Origin: Nitrospirota bacterium
Lineage (GTDB): Bacteria; Nitrospirota; Thermodesulfovibrionia; Thermodesulfovibrionales; UBA6898
Assembly: GCA_016217675.1 (NCBI GenBank)
Contig: JACRHC010000083.1
Location: forward strand, 34,848 to 98,847
DNA length: 64,000 bases
Reading direction: 5' to 3'
The position numbers and the translations under genes were made by a program. Each line of letters opens with the position of its first letter. Positions within the stretch are counted from its first letter, which is position 1. Shown here one piece after another: positions 36,629 to 45,361 of the stretch. Below the pieces are notes generated by a model. The model had not been told where the DNA came from. It did no database searches and worked only from the letters and a program-made list of their open reading frames with translations.

Positions 36629-37621
36629 ATGATGACGAATATATGCGGAATAGTCAATCTGAAGCGGCTTCTCATGTTAATCTGCAGTATTGCCAGCCTC
36701 TGTATTATCATGCCGGTATCTGCATTTGATGGACCTCTGCGCGTAAAAAACCAGTTCCCTCTGCTGATGCATCTCGACTCACCGTCATTAGAGTCAGCGG
36801 TCACTGCCAATTCTTTGTCCGCAAGTCTATTTTATTCAACTGTTTTCATGGATAAACAGTCAGCACAATGGAAGGCTCAGCTTGATATGGAGATAGCTGA
36901 ACTGAACCTCAGATACACAAGGCAGATCAGCAATCTTTTTGAGTTTGGGATAGAGGTCCCTATCCTTGCCCTTACGAGCGGATTCATGGACCCATTTCTC
37001 GATACGTACCACAGCACCTTCGGGTTTGGGGATTATGGAAGGCAGAGCAGGCCGAGCAATTCTTTCCTGTATAAGGTCCAACGCAGGGGTGAGGTGATTA
37101 TCAGGGGCGAGGCTAACGGGATCGGCCTTGGAGACATAAAACTCTCTGCAAAAAAGATTCTTTTTGAAAAGGACCCGCTGATAAGCATTAAGGCAGAGGT
37201 CGAGCTTCCGACGGGCGCCGCTTCAAAGGGATACGGAAATGGGAGTCTGGATGGCGGGCTGTCTTTATTGCTCGATAAACGGCTGAGTGAAGATATCATC
37301 TCTTATTTCAATATAGGGGTCATCTTCCCGGGAGAACTGAGGGCAGTGGAGCCGATCAATCTCAATACCTCTGTGTATGGAGGTATGGGGCTTGAAGCCC
37401 GGATATCGGAGCAGTTCAGCCTGCTCGGACAAGTTATGGCGCAGACTTCACCGTTTCCAAAAACCGGTATCGGGAATATGGACAGGGTTGGTCTTCTTCT
37501 TACGTTAGGCGGCAGATACGTTAAGGGAAAAGAAAATTATGAGCTTTCTTTCAGTGAGGACCCCAATACTGCAGGTGCCCCTGACGTTACATTTACTATA
37601 TCCTATAAAAAGAATTACTGA
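36629..37621 (+). CDS. DUF3187 outer-membrane protein
   Basis: 330 residues from the ATG with GGAGG nine bases upstream; a longer frame from 36593 lacks one. The N-terminal hydrophobic segment ending VSA (about residue 32) is a signal peptide. The mature part begins FDGPLRVKNQFPLLMHLDSP, recognisable as DUF3187, and alternates like an outer-membrane beta-barrel up to the aromatic-ending YKKNY. No function is known for the family. Its place between a membrane peptidase and a patatin lipoprotein suggests an envelope role. Confidence 0.85.
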   Translation: MMTNICGIVNLKRLLMLICSIASLCIIMPVSAFDGPLRVKNQFPLLMHLDSPSLESAVTANSLSASLFYSTVFMDKQSAQWKAQLDMEIAELNLRYTRQISNLFEFGIEVPILALTSGFMDPFLDTYHSTFGFGDYGRQSRPSNSFLYKVQRRGEVIIRGEANGIGLGDIKLSAKKILFEKDPLISIKAEVELPTGAASKGYGNGSLDGGLSLLLDKRLSEDIISYFNIGVIFPGELRAVEPINLNTSVYGGMGLEARISEQFSLLGQVMAQTSPFPKTGIGNMDRVGLLLTLGGRYVKGKENYELSFSEDPNTAGAPDVTFTISYKKNY

Positions 37622-37640
37622 TACTAATGGGGAATAGCTT

Positions 37641-39032
37641 ATGCATAGAAGAGTAATATACTGGTTTTCTACAGCACTTCTCACTTGCCTTCTCCTCACC
37701 GGCTGCGCACATTATCCTTTAAATCAGCAGCTCAGGGAATATGACCCGAATGCCGGGTACAGGGCAAAGAGCATGAGAGTGCCGGAAAAATCCGATGACA
37801 TGCTTATCTTCCTGACCTTATCCGGGGGAGGAACCAGGGCCGCAGCTTTTTCATACGGTGTTCTTGAAACCCTCGCCAACACCGAGATTGTGTCAGAGGG
37901 GAAAAGTCGAAGGCTCCTGGACGAAGTTGACACCATATCGAGCGTCTCCGGCGGGAGTTTCACCGCGGGTTATTACGGCCTCTTTGGCGACAGAATCTTC
38001 CGGGACTTTGAAAGCAGGTTCCTGAAGAAGAATGTTCAGGGAGAACTTCTTGCCAGGGTCTTTAATCCGCTTAACGTGGTGCGTCTTCTTTCTCCCTATT
38101 TCGACCGCAGTGATCTGGCTGCCGAATATTATGACAGGGAAATATTTGATGGAGGTACTATTGGCGATATTGCGGCCCGGAAGGGGCCGATGATCATCAT
38201 CAATGCAACTGACATGACATACGGTATGCGGGTCGGGTTTACCCAGGACATGTTCGACGTGATCTGCTCTGACCTTGCGCATTTCCCTGTAGCGCGGGCG
38301 GTTGCCGCGTCATCCGCAGTACCGGTTATTCTGAGTCCCTTAACTATTCGGAATTATGCCGGGAGCTGTAACTATACAATGCCGGAGCCCATCGCACACG
38401 TCCTCAAAGAAAATGATATAACAGACCGGCGCTTCTACCTCGCAAGCAACATTAAGCCGTATCTGGACGCTGCAAGAAAACCCTATCTCCATCTCATAGA
38501 CGGCGGAGTTGCGGACAACCTCGGCCTCAGGGCCATTGTTGACAGGATCATCTTCAGGGGGGATTTCTGGAAGACCATCAGAAATACTCATCATGAAAAT
38601 CTCCACAAGGTCGTCTTTATTGTGGTAAATGCAGAAACCCAGCCTGATTCCAGATTGGACATGATGGAGAGTCCTCCGGCACTTGCTGCGATGCTTGAAT
38701 CCTATTCCACCATTGCCATAGAGCGGTACAATATCGAGACAATAGCGCTCCTTAAAGAGAACCTGAAGGAATGGACCGAGCAGATCCGCTCACAGCGTTG
38801 TGCAGGAAAAACAGTATCAACAGCACCCGGCTCCTGCGGTGATATACAGTTCTATATCGTTGAGGTCAAGTTTGATGCGCTGAGGAATGAGATGGAACGC
38901 TTGTATTTCAAGAGGCTTACGACATCGTTCGCCCTGGACCCCGAGGATGTGGACAATCTCCGTGCTGCAGCCGGCCGGATACTTTCAGAATCCGCCGAGT
39001 TCCAGCAGTTGCTGCGCGACTTGAGGCAATAA
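37641..39032 (+). CDS. Patatin-like phospholipase lipoprotein
   Basis: 463 residues. The lipobox is LLLTGC (Cys22). The patatin core has the oxyanion loop SGGGTRAAAF (61-70), the nucleophile Ser103 in SSVSGGSF, and the catalytic Asp in LIDGGVADNLG (about 286). The first position of the GxSxG motif is Ser. All dyad residues are present, so it is probably an active lipid acyl hydrolase facing the periplasm or anchored in the outer membrane. It follows the DUF3187 gene after 19 bases. Confidence 0.9.
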   Translation: MHRRVIYWFSTALLTCLLLTGCAHYPLNQQLREYDPNAGYRAKSMRVPEKSDDMLIFLTLSGGGTRAAAFSYGVLETLANTEIVSEGKSRRLLDEVDTISSVSGGSFTAGYYGLFGDRIFRDFESRFLKKNVQGELLARVFNPLNVVRLLSPYFDRSDLAAEYYDREIFDGGTIGDIAARKGPMIIINATDMTYGMRVGFTQDMFDVICSDLAHFPVARAVAASSAVPVILSPLTIRNYAGSCNYTMPEPIAHVLKENDITDRRFYLASNIKPYLDAARKPYLHLIDGGVADNLGLRAIVDRIIFRGDFWKTIRNTHHENLHKVVFIVVNAETQPDSRLDMMESPPALAAMLESYSTIAIERYNIETIALLKENLKEWTEQIRSQRCAGKTVSTAPGSCGDIQFYIVEVKFDALRNEMERLYFKRLTTSFALDPEDVDNLRAAAGRILSESAEFQQLLRDLRQ

Positions 39033-39159
39033 GCTCAGCCGCAGTAGTAGATTGACGCCTTTATCGCGTATATCCTGCCTTCCCTGCAATTTGACCTTCG
39101 TTGACCGCCTTTGTCAACGAAGTAGATCTTACCGTTGCTGTTGCAGATACTCTCCCCAT

Positions 39160-42100
39160 TTAAGGAACTGCACAGGAATTTGTGCCTGTTCGCCATGGGC
39201 TGTTACTATACCCCTCTGCCACTACCATCACCCGATAACTGTAGGTGCCTGTTGTTCGCCCTGTTAAGATCTCTGATCTGTCCGTTCCACTATAAACTCC
39301 TGCATACGTCCCCCCATCCTTCGACTCCTCAAGCACAAACGACCCTCCAGGCGTTCCCATGGTCCCCCAATATACATAAATACTCCCGTTGCTCGAACTC
39401 GCCGGCACATATATCCACGTCGGCCCCACAGCAGGAGGAACATACACATAGATACTGACAACACAATTGTTGCCGCCTGTTCGCCAGGGGCTGGCAGTAT
39501 ACCCATCTGCCACTACCCTTACCCGATAGCTGTATGCTCCATTCGTTCGCCCAGTCAGCGTCACTGATCTGTTTGACCCACTATATACATTTGCATACGT
39601 CCCCCCATCCTTTGACTCTTCAAGCTCAAACGACCCTCCAGGCGTTCCCATGGTCCCCCAATACACGTAGATACTCCCATTGCTCGAACTGCCCGGCACA
39701 TATATCCACGTCGGCCCCACAGCAGGTGGGACATATACATAGATACTAACAACACAACTATTCCCGCCTGTTCGCCAATCGCTGGCATTATACCCGTCTG
39801 CCACTACCCTTACCCGATAGCTGTATGCTCCATTCGTTCGTCCAGTCAGCGTCACTGATCTGTTTGACCCACTATATACATTTGCATACGCCCCCCCATC
39901 CTTCGACTCTTCAAGCTCAAATGAACCCCCAGGCGTTGGGGTTGTTCCCCAATATACATAGATACTCCCATTGTTCGAACTCGCCGGCACATATATCCAC
40001 GTCGGGCCTATAGCCTTTACAATAACTGTGCATCCATTACCGCCGTCACGCCACACACTATCAGCATTCTCCTCTTTGATCGCCTTGACGCGGTAATAGT
40101 ATGTGCCATTGACCCTGCCACTAAGGGTCACTGTCCTGAGAGGACCGCTGTACACCTGTGTGAGCGCTGTTGTAAAGTCAGGGGATGTAGATTCCTCCAC
40201 AACATAGGTCACCCCTGCGGTAACCGATTCACTCCAGCTGAGGGTGATGATGCCACTTGTCGAGGCCTGAGGAACTGAAACTGTTGCCGGGGCCCCTGCA
40301 GGAACCGCCACTTCATCTGCTCCTATATCCACAATGCCGTAGCTAACCCGTGTATGACCGTCTATATCTCTTGCCGGCAGATCAGGGTCTGTTGTATCGC
40401 CTGTGTCTTTACAGGGAGAGGTGTTCTGGATATGGTAGTCCCCTGCAGCTGCGTTGACATACACAGGGTCAACATCCATATTGGTCGGATCTATGGTAAA
40501 CAGAGGATCACTTGCACAGATACCGGTTGTGAGATTTGCATCGTTATGGTGGAGAGTAACCACAGCATGAGTGCTGTTTCCGTCTCCGTCGCTCTCGATA
40601 GATATGTCTGCACAGGTACCAGGTATCACATTGACGATGTTGCCCCTGATGATATTATTGATGAACTCTGCGGTACCTGTATCGCTGTTGATAGAGACAG
40701 ACAGGCCTCCGCCTGTTCCGTTGGTAACATCGGTTGCCTCGTTGTCAGAGACAGTGTTATTGAGTATGACAACACCTCCGGTGGAGGTTATGGCATTGAT
40801 ACCGCCGCCTGCGAGGGTGGCGATATTATGGTGCACGATGTTATTGGTTATAAGTGCCTTGCCTGATACTGTCTCCACCCCTATACCACCACCGGTGATG
40901 GCAACGCAGTTATGGACTATATTACCGGTTACGGTTGTCTGGCCGGCATCGGTAAAGATACGGATACAGCCGCCATCGTCATAGCCATTGTACCCGTTTA
41001 TGACCGTAAAGCCATCTACCGTGATGGAGCCTGTGCTATTAGGATTCAGCATGGCCATATCAAGAGTTACACCATTGCCTATGCCATCAGGGGTCAGGTC
41101 TGTATCACCATCAAGGATCGTAAGAGTTGGGTTGATGGTCCTTGCTGTACAACCCGCGTTATACCCTCCCTGAAGGGTCAGGTCAAAGTCCTCATTGCCT
41201 GCATAGGCAAATAATCCGACATAGCTGCCCTGCACCACCTTGATTACATTGGGGTAGCCGTCTGTTTCAGCGTCGCTTAGGCTGCTCTGGAGCTGTCCTG
41301 CATTGTTTACGCAGGTTTCCATGGCACCGTTTACAAGGCTCCATGTGGCAGAGGTGCTCGCATTGATCTGGATCAGCTTACTGCCTGAGACTGACCAGTT
41401 GCCTGCTGCATCACGCTCCTGCACATACAGGGTATAGGAACCGGCTGCAAGCGGGGAGGCAGGGGTAAAGCTAAGACTGCCTGTCTCTGTCCACGCTCCG
41501 CCTTCTCCATTAAGCTGGTATCTATAGGTGCCGTTGCCGCCTCCGCCGGTGCTCCAGTGCCAGGTCGGTCTGGTGTCATAGGTGGGTGTTGTAGCGGTGA
41601 CAGTGGGGGCGTTGGGTGCTATGCTGTCAATGATCCAGGTGTAAGTTGCAGGGGTAGAATCAGCGTTACCCGCAATGTCTATAGCCCTGATTTCAAAAAT
41701 GTGGCTACCTTGCCCTAAGGAACTGTATGCTTGAGGGCTGGTACAGGGACCGAAACCTGCAGAGTCTAACTGACATTCAAATGATGCAACGCCGCTGCCT
41801 GTTCCGTCATCTCCACTAAAACTGAAACTGGCAGAGGTGGAGGTTGCAGGATTGGTCGGCTGAGCACTAATGGAGGTGTCAGGCAACTGAAGATCCTGCG
41901 TAACCTGTGAGCTCTTGACCGTCTCCACATTCCCTGCAACGTCCGCAGAATAGTAGCGGACATACTGTGTGCAGACCGCGCCAGAGGAGCAGATTACGTT
42001 CAGAGATGTGCCACTGGTAGATGGATCGCACATATCTGCCGTATCAATACAGTATTTAGGGTACCCGCTGGCAACACCTGAACCGCCGGTATCAACTGCA

Positions 42101-44688
42101 GAAAGTGAAACACTTACAGATCCTGCATTCGTCCAGTTGCCAAAGGTGTAGCTGCTTGGCGTGGCAGTTGTGACGGGCGCTATACCGTCTGAAATGGTGA
42201 ATGTTGCCTCTGCAGTCTTATTGCCATCGAGCGACGTATATGAACAGGTGGCAGTCAAGGTCCCGTTGCCGGATGATGTGCCGGAACAGGTTGTCCATGA
42301 AGCAGTCGACCCAGCAGCAGCCGTAGCGGTAAGTGTTACGGCTGTGCCATAATCCAGCGGTGAGGTTGTCCCCGTTGCGTCTGGGGGATAGCTGTAGTTG
42401 ATACCCCCAAGGCTGCTGCTCACAGTGCCCGAGCCGCTGCCTGTGGCAGTGGCGGTCACTGTATGTGTCGGTCTTGCCATAATCTTTACGTCATCAATGT
42501 CAAACCAGATAGCGGTCCCAGAGGTATGGAACTGCAGCATGACGCTGCTCTGATTTCCGGCGATTGAAGAAAGATCGACGTTAATCGTCTGCGGTCCGGT
42601 GAACCTGCCGACTTTATGCCACACATTCGTCCAAGTAGAGCCGCTGTTGAGACTCACGTCCACATCTGCAATCGATGTGTCATTGCCGCCGATGTGAGTC
42701 TTGAACTCCAGCCCGACGCTGTTATAAGCCGTAAGGTTTACTGCCGTGGTCTTCAACGCGATATCGAAAGGCCCAGCGCCGTACGTCGCACCAAGGGCAT
42801 AGCATCCTGTACCCCCACTCTTGGTATCCGTGTAGTTGAACCACCACCATGCGACTCCAGTAGTAATTACCCTCGTCCATCCAGTGGGGAGAGCACATCC
42901 GGAAAAATCCTGATTGAGGAGCAGGGTTGTGGTGAACGTTGCAGTGACGGTCGTGTCCGCAGTCAGGGTGACTGTGCAGGTTCCCGTACCAGAGCAGCCT
43001 CCGCCTGACCACCCCGTAAAAGCCACGCCCGAAGCCGCTGCAGCCGTCAATGTTACGACCGTACCGGATGTATAGGATTCCTGGCAGTCGCTCCCGCAGT
43101 CAATCCCTGCCAGATCGCTGGTGACTGTGCCACTGCCATTGCCAGACTTAGCTATAGTCAGAGTGGGCAGTATACGAGGATCATCGATACTAAAGGTGGC
43201 TGTCATCTGCTGCCCGGACTGTGAAATACCGATCACATGGACACCCGTGTCGACTCCCGCGTAGTCCCTGCTTGAAGGTGCGGACACCGGCCCGAGCGTT
43301 TCTCCGGGAGTGTAGTACATGGCTGCATCGACCGTTGCACTGGATCCCTCTATCCGCTCGAGCCCATCTGCCTCCATGAGCTTCAGCAATTTATGGCCAG
43401 TATAGGAGTTGTCCCACGCATAATCAGTTCCGGCTGTGTTGAGCCTGGCGTCCACATGCCAGATCAGCATCCCGTCTGTCGGATATTTATTATTTACGGA
43501 ATTGTTAGTTGCCGGATCGTTTCCAACCCGATACCGGTTCTGGGCAATGAAAAACTCCCGGAAGGCGTCGGAGGATGTGGCCCCCGGCATGATCAGCACG
43601 GCATCCTGGGATGTTCCGGAAGGGTTGAGCGTGAGGGTCTGACTCCCGCTGGCAACAACGCTCGGGGTTATCCATTCGAGCACCCACTTACTGAAGCTGT
43701 TGTGGTCTCCCCAGTTGCCATGCATCATATCAAGGCTGCCGACGCCGCCATCGGGGCCAATTGTCCCATCGTAATCGTAATAGTCGGGAAGACCCAGGCC
43801 ATGGCCGACTTCATGCACAGCGACATAGGGCTCAAACGGAACCATGTTGCCGTAATCTCCTGCCCACTGCCAAACATACTTGCCAAGATTCATCCCGTCC
43901 ACTGTATAGGCCGAGTCTGTCCAGCTCGTCTGATATGCCCACCAGAAATTCGACCAACCGTTGTTCGGACCGGTCCAGAGGACGATGAAGAGCTCGATCT
44001 TGCTGTCGGCCGTATCGTTATTGAACTGGGAAAAATCCAGAGTTGGATCAGCAGTCTTAAAATAGGCAATCGCCTCCTTGATGAGCGTTTCGCGTTGTGC
44101 TGTGGTTGGGTTTAGGCCCATGGAGGCCCTTGTGTACCCGGCTCTGTACCAGCCGAGCGTCACACCAGAGTCAAAATGGAGCTGGTTGTAGGATGAACGC
44201 TCGTAGTAATTCTTAAGGCTCTCATAGGGGTAAGGATTGGAGGCAATAGCGCTGCCGTCCCCAAATAGTGCTGAGTGGACCTGGGGCTGGGTACTATAGC
44301 CGTCAGTAGCAGGGTAATCATCGAAATCAATCAGCAGGGCGAAGATCTTGACATTCCCCGTCGTTGGCATCAATTTCTTTGCAGGCGGAGGCGCCGGAAG
44401 AATCTCGTCAGGGTTCATGCCCTGCTGGATAAGCGCCTGGCGCCTGGCCTTGTATATGGCCTGATCAAGCCGGTCTTTATCGATAAGATGGTTGCCAATG
44501 GCCTTGGCCTTGTCAAGCCGGTCAGCATACTCACCCGTCTGTTTGAGATGTTCGATCTCTCCCGGCCGGGGTGGCTGAAGTCCAAAGGCTAACGATACGG
44601 ATAACAATAAGACAAGCGAAATAACAAGTATGGCAACCCCGTGTTTGTTCATAGTGAAATTTCCTTTGGCAAGAATTGTTGAATTCAC
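39160..44688 (-). CDS. Giant secreted M6-type metalloprotease with beta-helix and Fn3-like repeats
   Basis: 1842 residues from a GTG with AAGGAGGGGGAT directly upstream. An ATG at 44652 is the alternative and would give a more usual signal peptide (hydrophobic core VAILVISLVLLLSVSLAFG). The protease domain (about 40-530) has AVHEVGHGLGLPD (His292), the M6/immune-inhibitor-A-like zinc motif with Asp ligand. Then follow a beta-repeat region (SGNGSGTVTSD), a jelly-roll-like domain (about 640-780), Ig-like segments, a right-handed parallel beta-helix (about 1230-1450, repeats such as GGGI and ITNNIVHHN) and four Fn3-like units, the last three nearly identical. No sorting signal for PEP-CTERM or LPXTG is seen. 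Probably secreted, exact export route unclear. Confidence 0.88.
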   Translation of the reverse strand: MNSTILAKGNFTMNKHGVAILVISLVLLLSVSLAFGLQPPRPGEIEHLKQTGEYADRLDKAKAIGNHLIDKDRLDQAIYKARRQALIQQGMNPDEILPAPPPAKKLMPTTGNVKIFALLIDFDDYPATDGYSTQPQVHSALFGDGSAIASNPYPYESLKNYYERSSYNQLHFDSGVTLGWYRAGYTRASMGLNPTTAQRETLIKEAIAYFKTADPTLDFSQFNNDTADSKIELFIVLWTGPNNGWSNFWWAYQTSWTDSAYTVDGMNLGKYVWQWAGDYGNMVPFEPYVAVHEVGHGLGLPDYYDYDGTIGPDGGVGSLDMMHGNWGDHNSFSKWVLEWITPSVVASGSQTLTLNPSGTSQDAVLIMPGATSSDAFREFFIAQNRYRVGNDPATNNSVNNKYPTDGMLIWHVDARLNTAGTDYAWDNSYTGHKLLKLMEADGLERIEGSSATVDAAMYYTPGETLGPVSAPSSRDYAGVDTGVHVIGISQSGQQMTATFSIDDPRILPTLTIAKSGNGSGTVTSDLAGIDCGSDCQESYTSGTVVTLTAAAASGVAFTGWSGGGCSGTGTCTVTLTADTTVTATFTTTLLLNQDFSGCALPTGWTRVITTGVAWWWFNYTDTKSGGTGCYALGATYGAGPFDIALKTTAVNLTAYNSVGLEFKTHIGGNDTSIADVDVSLNSGSTWTNVWHKVGRFTGPQTINVDLSSIAGNQSSVMLQFHTSGTAIWFDIDDVKIMARPTHTVTATATGSGSGTVSSSLGGINYSYPPDATGTTSPLDYGTAVTLTATAAAGSTASWTTCSGTSSGNGTLTATCSYTSLDGNKTAEATFTISDGIAPVTTATPSSYTFGNWTNAGSVSVSLSAVDTGGSGVASGYPKYCIDTADMCDPSTSGTSLNVICSSGAVCTQYVRYYSADVAGNVETVKSSQVTQDLQLPDTSISAQPTNPATSTSASFSFSGDDGTGSGVASFECQLDSAGFGPCTSPQAYSSLGQGSHIFEIRAIDIAGNADSTPATYTWIIDSIAPNAPTVTATTPTYDTRPTWHWSTGGGGNGTYRYQLNGEGGAWTETGSLSFTPASPLAAGSYTLYVQERDAAGNWSVSGSKLIQINASTSATWSLVNGAMETCVNNAGQLQSSLSDAETDGYPNVIKVVQGSYVGLFAYAGNEDFDLTLQGGYNAGCTARTINPTLTILDGDTDLTPDGIGNGVTLDMAMLNPNSTGSITVDGFTVINGYNGYDDGGCIRIFTDAGQTTVTGNIVHNCVAITGGGIGVETVSGKALITNNIVHHNIATLAGGGINAITSTGGVVILNNTVSDNEATDVTNGTGGGLSVSINSDTGTAEFINNIIRGNIVNVIPGTCADISIESDGDGNSTHAVVTLHHNDANLTTGICASDPLFTIDPTNMDVDPVYVNAAAGDYHIQNTSPCKDTGDTTDPDLPARDIDGHTRVSYGIVDIGADEVAVPAGAPATVSVPQASTSGIITLSWSESVTAGVTYVVEESTSPDFTTALTQVYSGPLRTVTLSGRVNGTYYYRVKAIKEENADSVWRDGGNGCTVIVKAIGPTWIYVPASSNNGSIYVYWGTTPTPGGSFELEESKDGGAYANVYSGSNRSVTLTGRTNGAYSYRVRVVADGYNASDWRTGGNSCVVSIYVYVPPAVGPTWIYVPGSSSNGSIYVYWGTMGTPGGSFELEESKDGGTYANVYSGSNRSVTLTGRTNGAYSYRVRVVADGYTASPWRTGGNNCVVSIYVYVPPAVGPTWIYVPASSSNGSIYVYWGTMGTPGGSFVLEESKDGGTYAGVYSGTDRSEILTGRTTGTYSYRVMVVAEGYSNSPWRTGTNSCAVP
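39163..40011 (-). repeat. Three tandem 291-bp repeats at the 3' end of the metalloprotease gene
   Basis: Units at 39721-40011, 39430-39720 and 39163-39429 (the last shortened) encode 97-residue blocks that start (V/I)GPTWIYVP and end near WRTGGNxCVVSIYVYVPPA. Most residues and most codons are the same, so the copies arose recently or are kept alike by gene conversion. A fourth, diverged copy lies upstream (about 40012-40290). The copy number may vary between strains or collapse in short-read assemblies. Confidence 0.95.
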
Positions 44689-44769
44689 ATCCCCCTCCTT
44701 CGTACATGAATAAAATAAAGCAGGACCAATAATACGAGACATTTATTGTCTTCAATAAGAAGTTCTAAT

Positions 44770-44798
44770 AAATTACACAATTTATCCGAAAACATCAA
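44770..44798 (-). promoter_or_regulatory. Candidate promoter of the metalloprotease gene
   Basis: TTGATG (44798-44793), a 17-base spacer and TAATTT (44775-44770) on the minus strand. The leader would be about 75 bases. The rest of 44800-44896 shows nothing I can name. Confidence 0.45.
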
Positions 44799-44896
44799 CT
44801 TTTATTAAACCAGTTTTTCTTAAACCGGCAATCAAATATAGCAAGCCGTCACCCTGCCAATATGTTGAAAAGGAAAAACTGACTTTTGATTAAATA

Positions 44897-44983
44897 TGGT
44901 ACCGAAGACCGGATTTGAACCGGTACGAGGTTGCCCCCGAGGGATTTTAAGTCCCTTGTGTCTGCCAATTCCACCACTCCGGC
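44897..44983 (-). tRNA. tRNA-Leu (anticodon UAA)
   Basis: An 87-base gene ending in an encoded CCA. The acceptor stem GCCGGAG pairs with CTTCGGT; the D-arm contains GGTGGAATTGG; the anticodon arm GGGACTTAAAATCCC has anticodon TAA; a long variable arm (about CTCGGGGGCAACCTCG) marks it as class II; and the T-arm is CCGGTTCAAATCCGG. It is the only RNA gene I find in the window. It reads UUA and UUG leucine codons. Confidence 0.97.
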
Positions 44984-45051
44984 ACTGCAGGCAGGAAAGT
45001 CTGTAATGCTATCACAAAAAACAATGAGCTGTCAAAATGGATTATAAACCG

Positions 45052-45076
45052 AAAAGGCCTGATTTTCCCGGCCCTT
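45052..45076 (-). terminator. Weak terminator after tusA
   Basis: On the minus strand AAGGGCC (45076-45070) pairs with GGCCTTT (45059-45053), seven pairs with one G-T, around a ten-base loop, followed by TTCGGTTT. It would close the thrC-to-tusA transcript. Confidence 0.5.
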
Positions 45077-45102
45077 AGAGAATGTTTTGGCCGTGCAGAC
45101 CG

Positions 45103-45336
45103 CTACTTTTTTATCGTTATTCTGATAATGCCGTCCTCTTCACTGAGATCGATCAATTCCAGTTTCAGCCTCTGAACAAGGTAAACAATGTCAGTTTTTG
45201 CCGCAACATCCCTGACGCTGACTTCAAGCAATTGACCGGGCTGCATGCCGTCGATCGCCTTCTTCGTCTTGAGCACCGGCATTGGACAGAGCAGGCTCGT
45301 CGTATCAAGCATAATATCGGGAACTGCGTTTACCAA
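45103..45336 (-). CDS. TusA-family sulfur carrier protein
   Basis: 77 residues from a TTG with GGAGAG four bases upstream; ATG at 45312 is the other candidate. The fold is marked by LDTTSLLCPMPVLKTKKAI, with the persulfide-carrying Cys17 followed by Pro, and EVSVRDVAAKTDI later. TusA proteins relay sulfur for tRNA thiolation, molybdenum-cofactor or other sulfur transfer. It begins 25 bases after cimA and closes the amino-acid operon that also holds a MoaD/ThiS protein, so a role in feeding sulfur to that carrier is plausible. Confidence 0.85.
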   Translation of the reverse strand: MVNAVPDIMLDTTSLLCPMPVLKTKKAIDGMQPGQLLEVSVRDVAAKTDIVYLVQRLKLELIDLSEEDGIIRITIKK

Positions 45337-45361
45337 GGAGCTCTCCGGCGGCAATAAATTA

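Noticed and set aside
39163..40011. CRISPR-like or insertion-sequence repeats
   Set aside because: The units are 291 bases, continuous without spacers and in frame with the protein; they are coding repeats. No transposase or terminal inverted repeat is near.
40354..43642. Many open frames on the plus strand opposite the metalloprotease gene
   Set aside because: They are antisense shadows of a long repetitive, GC-balanced gene. None has a clear ribosome site with a recognisable product.
44800..44896. A cyclic-di-GMP type riboswitch upstream of the metalloprotease gene (GGGTGACGGC-like text)
   Set aside because: The conserved tetraloop and receptor motifs are absent, and the stretch lies upstream of the predicted promoter, so it would not be transcribed with the gene.
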